The position numbers and the translations under genes were made by a program. A DNA stretch of 64,000 nucleotides from Gordius sp. MW1 (taxonomy: Eukaryota; Nematomorpha; Gordioida; Gordea; Gordiidae): positions 744,001-808,000 of the forward strand of contig OZ038531.1 in the NCBI GenBank assembly GCA_964036665.1. The letters run 5' to 3'. Shown piece by piece: positions 11,001-22,000 of this stretch; the stretch's first letter is position 1; the number at the start of each line of letters is the position of its first letter. Below the pieces are notes generated by a model. It was given only the letters and a program-made list of their open reading frames with translations. It had not been told where the DNA came from and did no database searches.

Positions 11001-14000
11001 GCCCTACCTGGCGCCAACCTCTTCGTCGGTTTGTACGATTCGCGAGGAGCGGAGATCCTATTCTGACCCCCGATCACAGGGGTTTGAGTCGTTTTCCTTA
11101 GAGGGTGAGTTCTAAAGGACCATTCTTTTGAAACCTTTCCATATAAACGAATCAGTATGGAAAGGTATAACCGTGTCACTTTAAATTTTTTTTTCTGTCT
11201 TTTTAAGTGACACGGACCGCTTTTCCTTTAGCCAGATATTATCTGTTACCCCCCTGCACGACGAGGACGTAGGAGAGCGGATTTGCCTAGAATATTCAGG
11301 CCTCACCCGATCAGCGAAGTCCCCAATGTTTAAAAACCTAAAACACGCTCTTTCGTTCTTAATGCAGTTTAAAAAACTCTGGCAAAAACAAAATCAACAT
11401 AGGTAACTATTTATCATAGGGGAGGAGGTAGGAATAAATTCTCACAATTTTTAGTGGGTGTTAGCAAGGCAAAATCCACCCCTTCCCCAAGATCATAATT
11501 CCATCCCGTCTGATCCTCGAGACAACCGGGCTGAATTTGGTCATATGATTTAGCACTCGTAAATTGCTTGCAAGAGGCGGAACGATAAAAGATGGGTGTA
11601 ATTTTGGTGGAAAACGAAAGGGTTTTGCTCCCTACCATCCGTGATACTTGTGCGCTCGTGTTATGGCGTTTGAGAGGAGATGTGGAAAATAAGTTACGCC
11701 TCACGTTTGGCATTTGGCTGCTTCTCTGCTTTGTAGGGCTGCCGATTCCTGCTCCGTCTAAATTATAATTACTACTGCTGCTAGGAGTAGAGACCGTTGA
11801 TTGACCTAAAAAAGTGAGATTCACAATTTTCGGAACAATAATCATTAGTTTTTGAGTAAATTTTAAATCAAAACTATAATATGGTGTTGTAAAAAGGGGT
11901 GGGTTTTGTTTGGTCGACCTTTGGCTTTAGTCGAGTAAGCAAATCAAACCCAGCCCTTTTTACCACACTACTATAATATTTTGTGATAAATGCATAATAA
12001 ATTAAACCGTGAAAATCTAAATTTACATTTATACTAAGGTCTTAACGTTGATCTAGAAAATTGATTTACAGTGATAAAAACATTTGTATTTAGAATGCTA
12101 ATAAAGCTAGAAATTTATGGAAAAAACAAAAAATTACCAACACTTTCAACTGTAAAACGCTCCAAAAGTTTAGTAAACAGGAACTAAGTTACAGTCGAGC
12201 TTATAATTAAAAAAAAAGAAGAAAAAATCATAATTATTACTTTTTATGGGTATGAGAGATGTAGTAGCACAATGGTTTGTAATAACGTAGCGACGGGTGC
12301 TGTTTGATGCCTTTCCATCAGTCCTAACCATTGGCCGGCCTGCAATATTTTAAAAATTGTGCTATAAAATTATTTTTTTTATTCGTATTCGTTAAAAATG
12401 ATATTTTACGTGTTAACTTAGCTAAGCTTTTTAAAATCATAGAAAACGCGCATTTAATAAACATTAATCTAAGAAGCTGCAGAGCAGGGAATTTAGGATC
12501 AATGTTATAACTTTAAAAGTTCCAACAAGTAAATACTAGAAACTTTTCGGCAATAAATAGTTGCCTAAATATTTACGCCAATATAAATAATTTGAACATA
12601 AATATATATGTCTATGTAGCTATGTTTACACTAAAATTGCGTAGCAAATCAAATTTACAATCATTTTAATTACACATACACGCCCAATACTTTTTTCACT
12701 GTCAAAATCTATCCTAGCCTGGGGCAATCGTAGCCCAAAAGTGGATGCGGTAAATGCTGATAATTGCTTGAAATCATCATTCTTCTCAGGAAAAATCTCG
12801 TCATTTTGCTGGCATTCCATTAAAGTTCGCTCAGGATCATAGATTAAGGAATGCTCTTCTTCTCTGCCCCGTTTACTCGCGGTTGGGACTATTAAGTTGA
12901 AATCTCTCCTAAAGGGCCGAGCCGTTTGACTTAGCATTAGAGCGTTGCCCGAGGGTCTGTGCTGTAAAGTCGACCCGCTGCTACGGTTCCTTGCCAAAAA
13001 TAAACCACTAATTTATAGTACACTGCCTATGATAATATTACTTAAATACACTCTTTTTTTATCCGTTTTTATAGTTTATATCTAGAATTTTATATTCATT
13101 TGTTCAAAATTAAATTGATAAAAAAATACAAAGTCCTATTTTGAGACAAATATTAAAAAATTACTATTGTTTGTTAGCAATTGCTTTTAAAATTTAAGGA
13201 AAATAGCCTGGCTTAACAAGTAAATAAAAAAACTCAATCGCTTAAACCAACCAAAACTCGGGCCTTCGGCCCTCGTGGGAAGGGGGAGAAGGGAAGGGGA
13301 GGGGGGAAGGGGAGGGGGGAAGGGGAGGAGGGGAAGGGGGGACGACTCATCTATACTCCGTATAAACGTAGCATATTTGCTATGCAATTTATAGGAGAGA
13401 AAGGTAAGCAGGGGCGAGAATGCCTATAGGGGGGTATTAAATGCAAAATTATTAGTTAATTATTAATTTATACAAATATTTAAAAAGTTAAATGGTATCA
13501 ACAAGAACAATATATTAATTTAATTTAAAAAATAAAAAAAATTGCCCTCGCTGAGATTCGAACCCACACCAGTAGTGGCATAGACTTTTGTAGGGGCACA
13601 GGGACCCATATCAGTAGAGGCATAGGCCTTTGTAGGAAAGGGCATAGGGTAATTATCAATGTTAACCTAATATACCCAATTCAAAAACGAAAAAAAATAT
13701 TTCGATTTATTTGGCCAATGGTCATTTTTTCATTTGTCAGTAGCCTGCCGACGGTTAAAGTCATATTATCAATGGCATTAACAAGAACAAAATATTAATT
13801 TAATTAAAAAAAAATTCCTCCTCTCCTGGGCTTGAACTCGAACCTCCAGGTCATAAAGCCGGGGAAAATAACTTGGTGGACAACGGACGGACACCAAAAA
13901 ACGAGCCCATAAATTGCATAGCAATTAATATATCCGAATTGTTTATATAAATTATGTTACCTTATAAATAAAAAGGGTAAGCAAATAAGTTTAAAAAACA

Positions 14001-17000
14001 CCTTTTTATGTAAAGAAAAAACTTCAGTATATAGAAAACGAATTATTTAGAGTTTACTCGGTGCTGGCCAAAGGATTAATTTGCTGTGTAGACATGGTAC
14101 ATCGATCTGTAGCTATTCCGGTACCAAAAACTTTGTTGGGCCTTTGGGCAAAGCACCTTTTAATGTGGCTCATAGTGGTGCCCGATTTATGGGCCGGCCC
14201 AAGGTCTGGGCTTATGCCCAAGGCCCCTTTCAAAGCGTACCATTTGGAGCTGGGTTGAGTTTTCTTGGCAAGCAAGTACCGACGGGCAGATGAAAATTGC
14301 CTGGACGAGGGTGTCCTAAACTGTAAAATGTTGCTATTGAAAAATTTTGCTTGCGTGAGAGAGAAGAAATCAAGATTAAAAAATTTTATTAAAATTAACA
14401 GCTCCCCCGACCTTATCTATTCTACGGAGAAAAGAATAGTGGACGGCCACCGAAATCTAAAGTTAACAACTAGGAGGGATTCTTGTTGTACGATACAACT
14501 TTGAATCCTTTGCCGACTCTTGGTCATAATGAGATAGCTATTTGTATTTATAACTAATATTTTTTGTAAACTTTGTTTTCGTGAAAATAAACATTTTAAA
14601 TATATTTCGACCTAGTAGCAACCACGACCTAGGGTAATTAACGATCCGAGGGTGACGATTCCTTAAACAATTATCACAAATAAGTGCCTCAATTACATAC
14701 GCGACCCCAAAGAATTTTCATGCATTAAGCAAAAAATCGTATGGACATTGTAAAATCCACTACAATTTCCATCCATGGCTCTATCTATGCCTGCTCATTA
14801 ACTCTATATATTTTAGCATGTAATTTATACTAGTGTTGTGAAAACGGCTGGGCACTGCTTGGGCGACCTTTGATTTTAGACGACATAACTAAACACCCCA
14901 GCCAGTTTTACAATGCACTAATGTGTACAATTATTGCCAAAATTAACGCTTTTCAATAATTTTTAAAAAATTAATTTAATTATACTCTGGGCGCAGCTCT
15001 TTTTGTTGGGGTACTGTGCAATATTTTAGACCCGTCCCCCAGGGTGGTTGGAATGGTCGGACGGGCTGCTAAGCGAGGTGGTATGGGTTGGGAAAAGAAA
15101 TGACATAGCTTGAGAACGAGTTTAGGCAATTTTTCCGGATACCTTAGAATAACGAGTTGAAGAAAAACAAAATATTTATAAATCAAAATATCATTTTGTA
15201 AGTAATTTTGCTTAGTTTTCACGCAAAGTTTTCATTTAATTAAAATATAAAACAGTTTAGAATCCGATTTTTTAAGGAAAATTTGTGATATAATACATTT
15301 TTTAGATTAAAAACATCCCTAAAATCTTTAAAATTGTTATCAGGATGTATTTTAGAAAGAATTACTGTTCTATGATGAAAGTGTTGACTAATTTGACAAA
15401 ATACTTGGGTTCGGTGATAAACACTAGGCGACGCAATGTAGAAACAACCTAAAATCAATAAATAAAATTATATATTTATTAAAGAATTTATAATTTCTGC
15501 AAATTTTATTTTATGTTCATGTAAAGAATGATGTCAGATAGCTCCAAATTTAAATATGACAATCTATATGCAGCTAGACCTTACAAATCGCCTTATGAAA
15601 AATCCATATATATCAATGAATAAAATTAAAATTGTGTTAAAAAGTTAAAATTAACCAATAGTATATCAGAAGATTTTTGAAAGGCTTAAAAAGTTCATAT
15701 TAACTTTCTTTGACTAAAATTTAAGATAACTTAGAGCTTAAAATGCAAACTGTACATTGAAAAATTATTTTCAGCTTCATTGCACTTGCTTAGAGTATAC
15801 TATTCCAAAGCCATAAACCTGATAGTAGCTATATAAATATATATTAAATTTGTATTTAAATTATTCATTAATTTTATAAACATTTTATAAGTAAAAGTAT
15901 TTGAAACCTATAGGCAGTATGAGAATTTTATAAACAATGTATTCTGATAAGATTTCTAAAGAGACTCCATGCAATATTAATTATTTTTAATGTAATTATT
16001 GTTAAAATCATATAAGAAAATAAAAGAACCTCTGTAATAATTTCATCCATCATTTGAGAATCAATGGAGTGTAAAATGGTACGAAAAGATAAAACGTCCA
16101 GTAGTAAGATAATTCCCACAAAAACCCTAATTTTTAAGTTTAATTTCAAAATCAAAAATAATTTAAAAATTAATTAAGTTAAAACAAATTTACACAACTA
16201 AAATTTATTTGTCAATTAACAAATAATTGCAATAATAAATTGAACAACCTCATAACTTCTTGTGTGTCATTTTGACCATCTTGAAAGAATGCAGATAATA
16301 ATTTAAGGTTGGACAGAATTTCATTATGGATAAATTGACGATCACAATTCTTCTAAATGGAAAAAGAATAAGAGAATTTAACATCAAATTAATAAAATAA
16401 AACTAAATTAGGTAAAATTTTAAGTATAACAATTTTTTTAGATCACCAATTTGGAAGACTATATGAAAATTTCTTAAAATTTATTAGTAACATATAAAAT
16501 ATAATACCTTGTAGAACAATTCATAATTAGGTCTTAAAACATGGTCAAGTATGCAGGGCAAGACATCTAATAAAAATGTATCCATTTCAAATAATAATGG
16601 CTGTACATTTATTTTTGTAGGCATAGGTATATGTTCTTCTATCTTTTCATTATTTTCTTATGATATAATTAAATTTTAGGTGAGATAAATAGTTTACCAA
16701 TTATATTTTCTTTTGGACTCTGACAAATATATCTTTTAATCTCCAAAACTGGTTTCTCTTCACATCTTTTAAACAAATCAACATTTGAGTTTAAACATTT
16801 ATTCTTACAAACTAATGGGTTGTATAACTTGATCTCTATTAAATTCCAATTCTTTTCTAACATTATCAGTGAGTAATTTTTCTGGCCTTAAGATATATAT
16901 TAAATATGGCAAAATGTTTACTTATTTTTTATTTTGGTAGTAGCTGATCTAAGTTTTTTCAAGCAGCCTAAAATTTGCTAAAAAAATAATTTAAAATTCA

Positions 17001-17593
17001 TAAAATATTTTACAAGTTTTTGTATAAGATCAATCCAGCTTGCTTTGATTTGGCACAGATTATAATTGCATGCTATAAACTGAACAATTGCATATCTAAA
17101 ATTAAAACAAGTTATTATTAATACCACAGTAAGATAAATTAATAACAATAAAAAAATTCTTCAAAATTACCCATTGTTTTTACAAATTGAATGATTTTTC
17201 AGCTTTTGTGAATGATGAGAGACAACAGATTTTATTAATAATGAGGTGAATAAGGAAGTATTCCAAGCAGCAGGTAACTAATTATTATGAATGCAGTAAT
17301 TTATCATAGTACCTTTTCCTCATTATTCATTTGTAATAAACGTGTATAAAACTGTGTTATTGTATTTGAACACAAAAACAAACATTCCAATGTTTCTTTG
17401 GTATATGATTTGATAATTTTGGGACATAAATTAAATTTAATTTCATCTTTGGAATATAATTGCCCATTTTTTAAGCCTTAAACCTATCAACGCCACATAT
17501 ACTATCTTACTACGCGCTTCTAGACATATTATATGTTTTTCGTAACTAAAAATAGCCTGATCAAACACCATTTCAAAATTTGAATTTTGCACG
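5056..17593 (-). CDS. TICRR: Treslin/TICRR-like replication initiation factor (5' end unresolved)
   Basis: Treslin (Sld3-type) recruits Cdc45 with TopBP1 and MTBP under CDK control. Recognition rests on exons 16126-16030, 15448-15366 and 15142-14986. They align with the vertebrate Treslin-Sld3 domain core: MRVFVGIILLLDVL, an MMDEIITEVVSTLRRLVF block, a region of about 30 residues, then IPPRLA. Exons, 5' to 3': 17593-17313, 17277-17171, 17095-17014, 16977-16922, about 16863-16698, 16656-16508, 16352-16249, 16126-16030, 15448-15366, 15142-14986, 14320-14058, 12989-12691, 11805-11446, 7256-7116, 6488-6312, 5863-5657, 5447-5056. The C-terminal half is low-complexity and rich in Ser/Thr-Pro (TPTK, SPTK, TPEK, TPSK), as in Treslin, and includes KNVSF, an RVxF-type PP1 docking motif. 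Problems: a one-base frame conflict at an A6 run (17467-17472), a phase conflict between the 4th and 5th exons, an ambiguous 6312/5863 junction, and no N-terminal domain found. Confidence 0.6.
7795..11180 (-). mobile_element. Decayed non-LTR retrotransposon (LINE), APE endonuclease plus reverse transcriptase
   Basis: The pieces run in order on the minus strand, in different frames. 10968-10465 holds an apurinic-type endonuclease (VATWNIGS, IQETRWKG). 10455-10048 is its second half (GGDLNGHVG, QHRLIVGDLE). 9690-8614 holds the reverse transcriptase (YRAIKLL, AFVDLEKAFDRVPR, GLHQGSVLSPLLF, LLYADDLLIMAE). 8534-7815 is the C-terminal tail seen in RTE-like elements (LVYGSETW, RWFGHVER). A stretch at 10127-9749 joins the endonuclease to the polymerase. 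Frame changes between pieces mean it is not active as it stands. The 3' end is a short GAAGAAGAAGAA tail, as in RTE-type elements. It lies in a TICRR intron in the same orientation as the gene. The clade is inferred from these motifs. Confidence 0.85.
11170..11217. repeat. Inverted repeat at the 5' edge of the LINE
   Basis: CCGTGTCACTT and AAGTGACACGG form an 11-bp perfect stem around an A/T-rich loop. It sits exactly where the LINE coding remnant begins, so it may be the element's 5' end or part of its insertion site. Confidence 0.55.
11883..11970. repeat. TAGTGTTGTAAAAA MITE family, short copy
   Basis: The terminal inverted repeat is TGTTGTAAAAAGGGGTGGG at the left and CAGCCCTTTTTACCACACTA at the right. 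An internal GTTTGGTCGACC arm is present. It lies in the TICRR intron between the exons ending at 12691 and starting at 11805. It is the shortest member of a seven-copy family. Confidence 0.8.
13245..13350. repeat. G-rich purine tract / minisatellite
   Basis: About 80 bases consist almost only of G with interspersed A, in units like GGGGAAGGGGAGG. It lies in a TICRR intron. Such tracts can adopt G-quadruplex structures; here the repeated GGGG runs are what is seen. Confidence 0.75.
13543..13925 (-). repeat. tRNA-derived SINE-like remnants with B-box sequences
   Basis: On the minus strand GGTGTGGGTTCGAATCTCAG (13552-13571) and GGAGGTTCGAGTTCAAGCCC (13826-13845) both carry a GGTTCGA-type RNA polymerase III B box, as in the T-arm of a tRNA. 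The second is preceded on that strand by ATTTATGGGCTCGTTTTTTGG and a GTCCGTCCG stretch. That links it to the GGACAGGACGGAC family. No complete tRNA cloverleaf can be drawn, so these are repeats and not tRNA genes. Confidence 0.55.
14395..14830 (+). repeat. Dispersed repeat, copy A (partner at 42735-43030)
   Basis: It shares CTATTCTACGGAG-type sequence at the left, a GTAAAATCCA segment, and TCCATGGCT...TATGCCTGCTCATTAA at the right with the copy near 43 kb, in the same orientation. It lies in a TICRR intron. No coding capacity is seen. Confidence 0.6.
14831..14920. repeat. TAGTGTTGTAAAAA MITE family, short copy
   Basis: The ends are TAGTGTTGTGAAAACGGCTG and CCAGTTTTACAATGCACTA, with a degenerate palindromic middle. 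It directly abuts the dispersed repeat at 14395-14830, in a TICRR intron. Confidence 0.75.
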
Positions 17594-19051
17594 CTAAAAA
17601 TCAGGTGTTAAATATAGATCGCAAGCAAACGAGCTAAGTATATAATTTCAAAATTTTACTCTTATTGGCAAAATGAAAAGAAGATGCGTATCATACACGT
17701 AGTTAACTTTTTATCCTAAGAGCCGATCAACCTCACTGGCAGGGAGTGAGTAACGGATGTTATATTATTATACTAAATCTAATTGTGGATAATGGCCAAA
17801 TGCTCTCTTAGGTAATTTTTCCCCATAAATTTGTATTTATGGCAGTGTATTAAATTTAAAGCTTTTATTAATCTTATGCATGCAAATCAGCTTAGATTTT
17901 CCCATTTTATTTGGCTTCGACGTACAACTTAAGTCTACAAAATCCCACCCTATATATGCATAACAACATTATGTGAATAAACGGTTGTATAAGATTATTT
18001 AATATAGTGTATACAAATGAATTGAAAATGTACAAAATAAATTGGTCCATATACTAGATTTTTTGCTTATAATCTTTAAATAAAAGTCAATTTTTATTAT
18101 TTGGCATTGAAACAATCAACAAGAAATTAAGGCAACAGATAACAAATCCCACGGCAAAATTTGTCGCAATTATCAGGAGCAGTGGCAACATTCTATGTCA
18201 TTTCAACCTTGCACCTTTCAAGAACACTGTTGAATTACAATGTGAGATCAACAATTCGATATAAGTTATCACATTATTTTAACTTTATCCTTTTAATATA
18301 TTATAATTAAATTGAGTCTTTAGAAAATAAATCATTGCGTTCTTTTTGTAAATGAACACAAAATGTTATCAAGAATAATTTCTTCCAAAAATATATCCCA
18401 GATCTAATAAAACTAGCGGGTGATATCTTAAAAGTTTTTCAGGGCTCGAATGACCTTCACAACTTGTCATCATTTCAACTTGACTAATAGTTGAACAAAG
18501 ATATGTTTTATAAAATTTAACAATAAAAAGGATTTTCAATATAGATCTAAGGCAGGCTTATTACGGTGTTTATCTGACTAAGTGCATGAGTCATAATTTA
18601 TTTTTGAATACGCATAGCCCTGAACAGACTGTACAATTAAACGTGTCCAACATGATTTGTGGGCTATACAAAATGAAATGTTAGCTGATTGACTTATAGA
18701 TCTATGGCGTACGCAGAGGGTGCAGCGTTAAGGTTAAAATGAAGATTTACACTATAAGCAAGGAAATCCCATGAGCTTATTTGATTATAAGGTACAAAAA
18801 TTCTAGAATTATTAGGTTAAAAAAATAAATGTTACAAAAAACATCATATCTATCACCCTTTCAAATGTGACATAATACTTTTGATAAAATCAGGGTAAAG
18901 TAATGCACTTTTGATGCATTTGTTTTATGTATTTTATGCATTTTTTATTTTTCTATTTATAAAAAAAAAAAATTTAGCAAAAAAGCATAAAAATTGATAG
19001 TATTCGAAAATTATTTCATACATTTTATTACATATAACAGGAATAAAACTA
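17594..19051. other. Region between the POLR1A 3' end and the first recognised TICRR exon
   Basis: The missing Treslin N-terminus would have to lie here if it exists in this copy. On the minus strand a 34-codon hydrophobic reading frame (about 18199-18095) and a short coding-like stretch near 18490-18370 are present. Neither has support from homology or convincing splice sites. A POLR1A polyadenylation signal is listed separately. Confidence 0.4.
19024..19029 (-). terminator. POLR1A polyadenylation signal AATAAA
   Basis: The minus strand reads AATAAA 23 bp after the POLR1A stop codon (19054-19052). It is close and well placed for the gene's 3' end. Confidence 0.5.
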
Positions 19052-22000
19052 TTAAAACAATTTTTGCATAAGATCAAAACAGCCAGTGCCCGTTTTAATT
19101 TCGCGTCCCATAACTATTCTGGCCGTCGGAGTTTCCAAGTCGTCGCTCGCTCCTAGAATAGTAACAAAATATCAATAAAAATCATTTATAATTTCCTATA
19201 AATTAAGTAATTTATATGAATTACAATTAAAATATAAATCAATGCATTTTGTATAACATCAGCCCAGAGCACCTCAAATAACCTAAATTCAAATCGCATA
19301 CTATTATATTGTAAAAGACTTTATACAAGAGCCTTTGTTTGGTATAAATTTGTTGGAGGAATTGTGTAAAAACCTGAGATGAGGGCATCTTTGAGGAAAG
19401 TAAAAGTTGATTCAAAGGACATTTTTAGGAAGGGTGATGCCTGGTTTGACATAGAGTAACGATTGAAAGGTCTGTAATAGCCGTCGAATGTCATATAATC
19501 AGAAATGAGAGATAGATGGCGGTAATCAACTTGTATTCCGTAAGCGGAAAACACCTTTTGCACCTCCTAACACCAAAATTAAACTAAAATATCGAATAAA
19601 GAAATTATTTAAAAATCAGTATACCAATCGTATAGGTTTTACTGGGTTTTACCTAAGTAACTTTTATGTTGCAAAAGTACACTTTTGCTAATGCTTATAA
19701 ATTAAATAAGACCAGAAAAGATTGTGGTAATATGATTATCACTTTCACGTCATGGACGTACAGGGGGTGGCAGTGAGGGACGACTCCCTTCCCCCCTAAA
19801 TCCAAAAAATCGTCAAAATTTAATATATTTATGACTAAAATTACTAAAAAATATTGTTTTGCCCCTCCCTAAATCATTATTGCCCCCCCCCTCTAACTCC
19901 AATCCTGGCTACGCCCATGTTTCACGTTATAATAATTACAGAAATAATATCTTAAGTACTTTTATACAAGTGGGGAAAAAATAGTGCCTCATTTTATATC
20001 TTTTTTTTTGCTAATAACAAGATTCTTAGCGCACTTTTATAATGGCATTTCTGCAGGCTTCGATGCCGTACGTTTCGAGAATTTGGTGCAAATCGTTGCA
20101 ATAAACTTTGTTGAGGTCCAACGATTTCCCATAATTAAAAATCTCCTTTAAACATTAAAAATAAAAATGTAAAAAATGGTAAAAATTGAATAAAATTAAA
20201 TGATAAAATTTAATCAACATTCAAAATGTCTAAATTTTATCAAATAAACATAATTATCAGAAAATAGATGTGAAAATTTTAAAATCCAATATAATATCGA
20301 TCCACGCTTCTATGAATTCAGTATATAGCATGTTTTTTTACACATAAAAACGTGCATGCAAAAATTTAGGTAAATAGATAAAATGAAGCCAAAAATTTAA
20401 AATATTGCGGTAAGAGGTATATTTTAGGAATTATACAAAATAAAGTTTGCATGAATTTCACTTTAAAATTAAATCTTGCCAAAAGTATTAAAAATTCTCA
20501 AAAAATACAAATTATTAATTTAAAAAAAATAAAAGGATTCTAACGGGTATATTAATGCCCTGAATTTGCAAGCTTCGACATTGAGTAGTTGTATCTGGTT
20601 CTGAAACGATAGATGATATAACACCGGGTATGCTGTGAAACAGGGTAGTTTTTATTTCTTTCTCTAGCAATACTTCCATATCAATTTTATTTTCCGATAA
20701 TGGTATCTAAAATATAATACATATAATATAAGTGGTAAATTATTTAAAAATAAAAATATTTAATTTATAAATTTACATTTTTCACGGTTCCAAAAACAGC
20801 TCACATATTGTTTTATCAAGTGAAATCGTTTAAAGGTCAAAAAGTGCAATGCAAATTGTCTATATTATTATCATTATATATATCTTTGCAGCGCGTTGAT
20901 TGAATCAAAATATAAATCCTAGCATTAATTGATTAATAATAGCTTTAATTTCAATAAAATTAATAAATAATTTATGAAAATTTAATTAAAGTTTAAAAAT
21001 TTCGTTATGGTTACTTGCAAGGTAACTTCAGCAGACCAGGGTTGGTCTCCACTTTCATAAGCGTAATGTGTTATGTATTTACTGATATCCAAAACGTTCT
21101 AAAAGTACAACAAAAAACCGTTATAATAAAAAATCATAAAAATTTTGAATTCAAAAATCAAAAACATGGTTTTCATACCTCAGATCATAGACGCATATAA
21201 TAGATATTTCAAATTAAATTTAGCAAATCTAAATATGAAAATCCTGCAACTTACAATGGAAAGTTTTAAGGTTTTAAAATATTTAGATTGACTAATCGTT
21301 TTCCCAATGATATATTTATAATTAAAATTAATTATAAATTTAGATGATAATAAATGATATTTTTTAATTTATTTAAAAATAAATAAAAGTAAAACCTTTA
21401 TCCTTTGTCGGTCAGTTTGTGAGCCAAAAGGTTCGTTTTTGATTTTATCTTTATTATCATTTGCTTCACTTTTAACCTTTTTGGAAGTCGAAACTTTTTT
21501 AGGAGAAGGAAGAGCAGAATCAGGATCATCAGTACCCAAACCGTCATCTAATATAATCCCAAAAGTAAATTTAAATTTAAAAAAACTTTTAAGTAAAAAT
21601 TTAATCAAAAATTCAGCATAATCAAATAAAAATTAAGATAAGTAAAGACTTGCCACATCTTTTAAATAAATTTTATGCAATTTATGGGCTCGTTTTTGGT
21701 TGTCCGTCCGTCCTGTCCAGCTTGTAATTTTTCAATAAGTGTTGTGGAGACTTATACGGGTTTTTAATGGCTGTGGACATATGCTCTATAAAAGACTTTT
21801 ATTATGCTTTCGCAAATAGACTAGCTAATGACCGCTGGTTGGCTTTATTTTTTCAACCTCGCCCGAGCCCAATTGCTTTAAAACATTCAAAGCTGCAAAA
21901 AATCATGTATAAACCTTTGGTAAAACAGGGACTTTTACGCTTGTGCGTAGCGCTATGAACGTCATCGTCCATATCAGAAACGCCGCTAGATGAGCGCGCT

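Noticed and set aside
13543-13600. Possible tRNA gene
   Set aside because: Only a T-arm/B-box-like sequence is present; no acceptor stem or anticodon arm can be drawn, so it is treated as a SINE-like remnant.
14061-14293. Two plus-strand open frames near 14.1-14.3 kb
   Set aside because: They lie opposite the TICRR exon 14320-14058, which joins its neighbours in phase; no homology is seen for the plus-strand frames.
18095-18199. 34-codon hydrophobic minus-strand frame starting with ATG
   Set aside because: Too short, no splice partner, no homology; chance frames of this size are expected.
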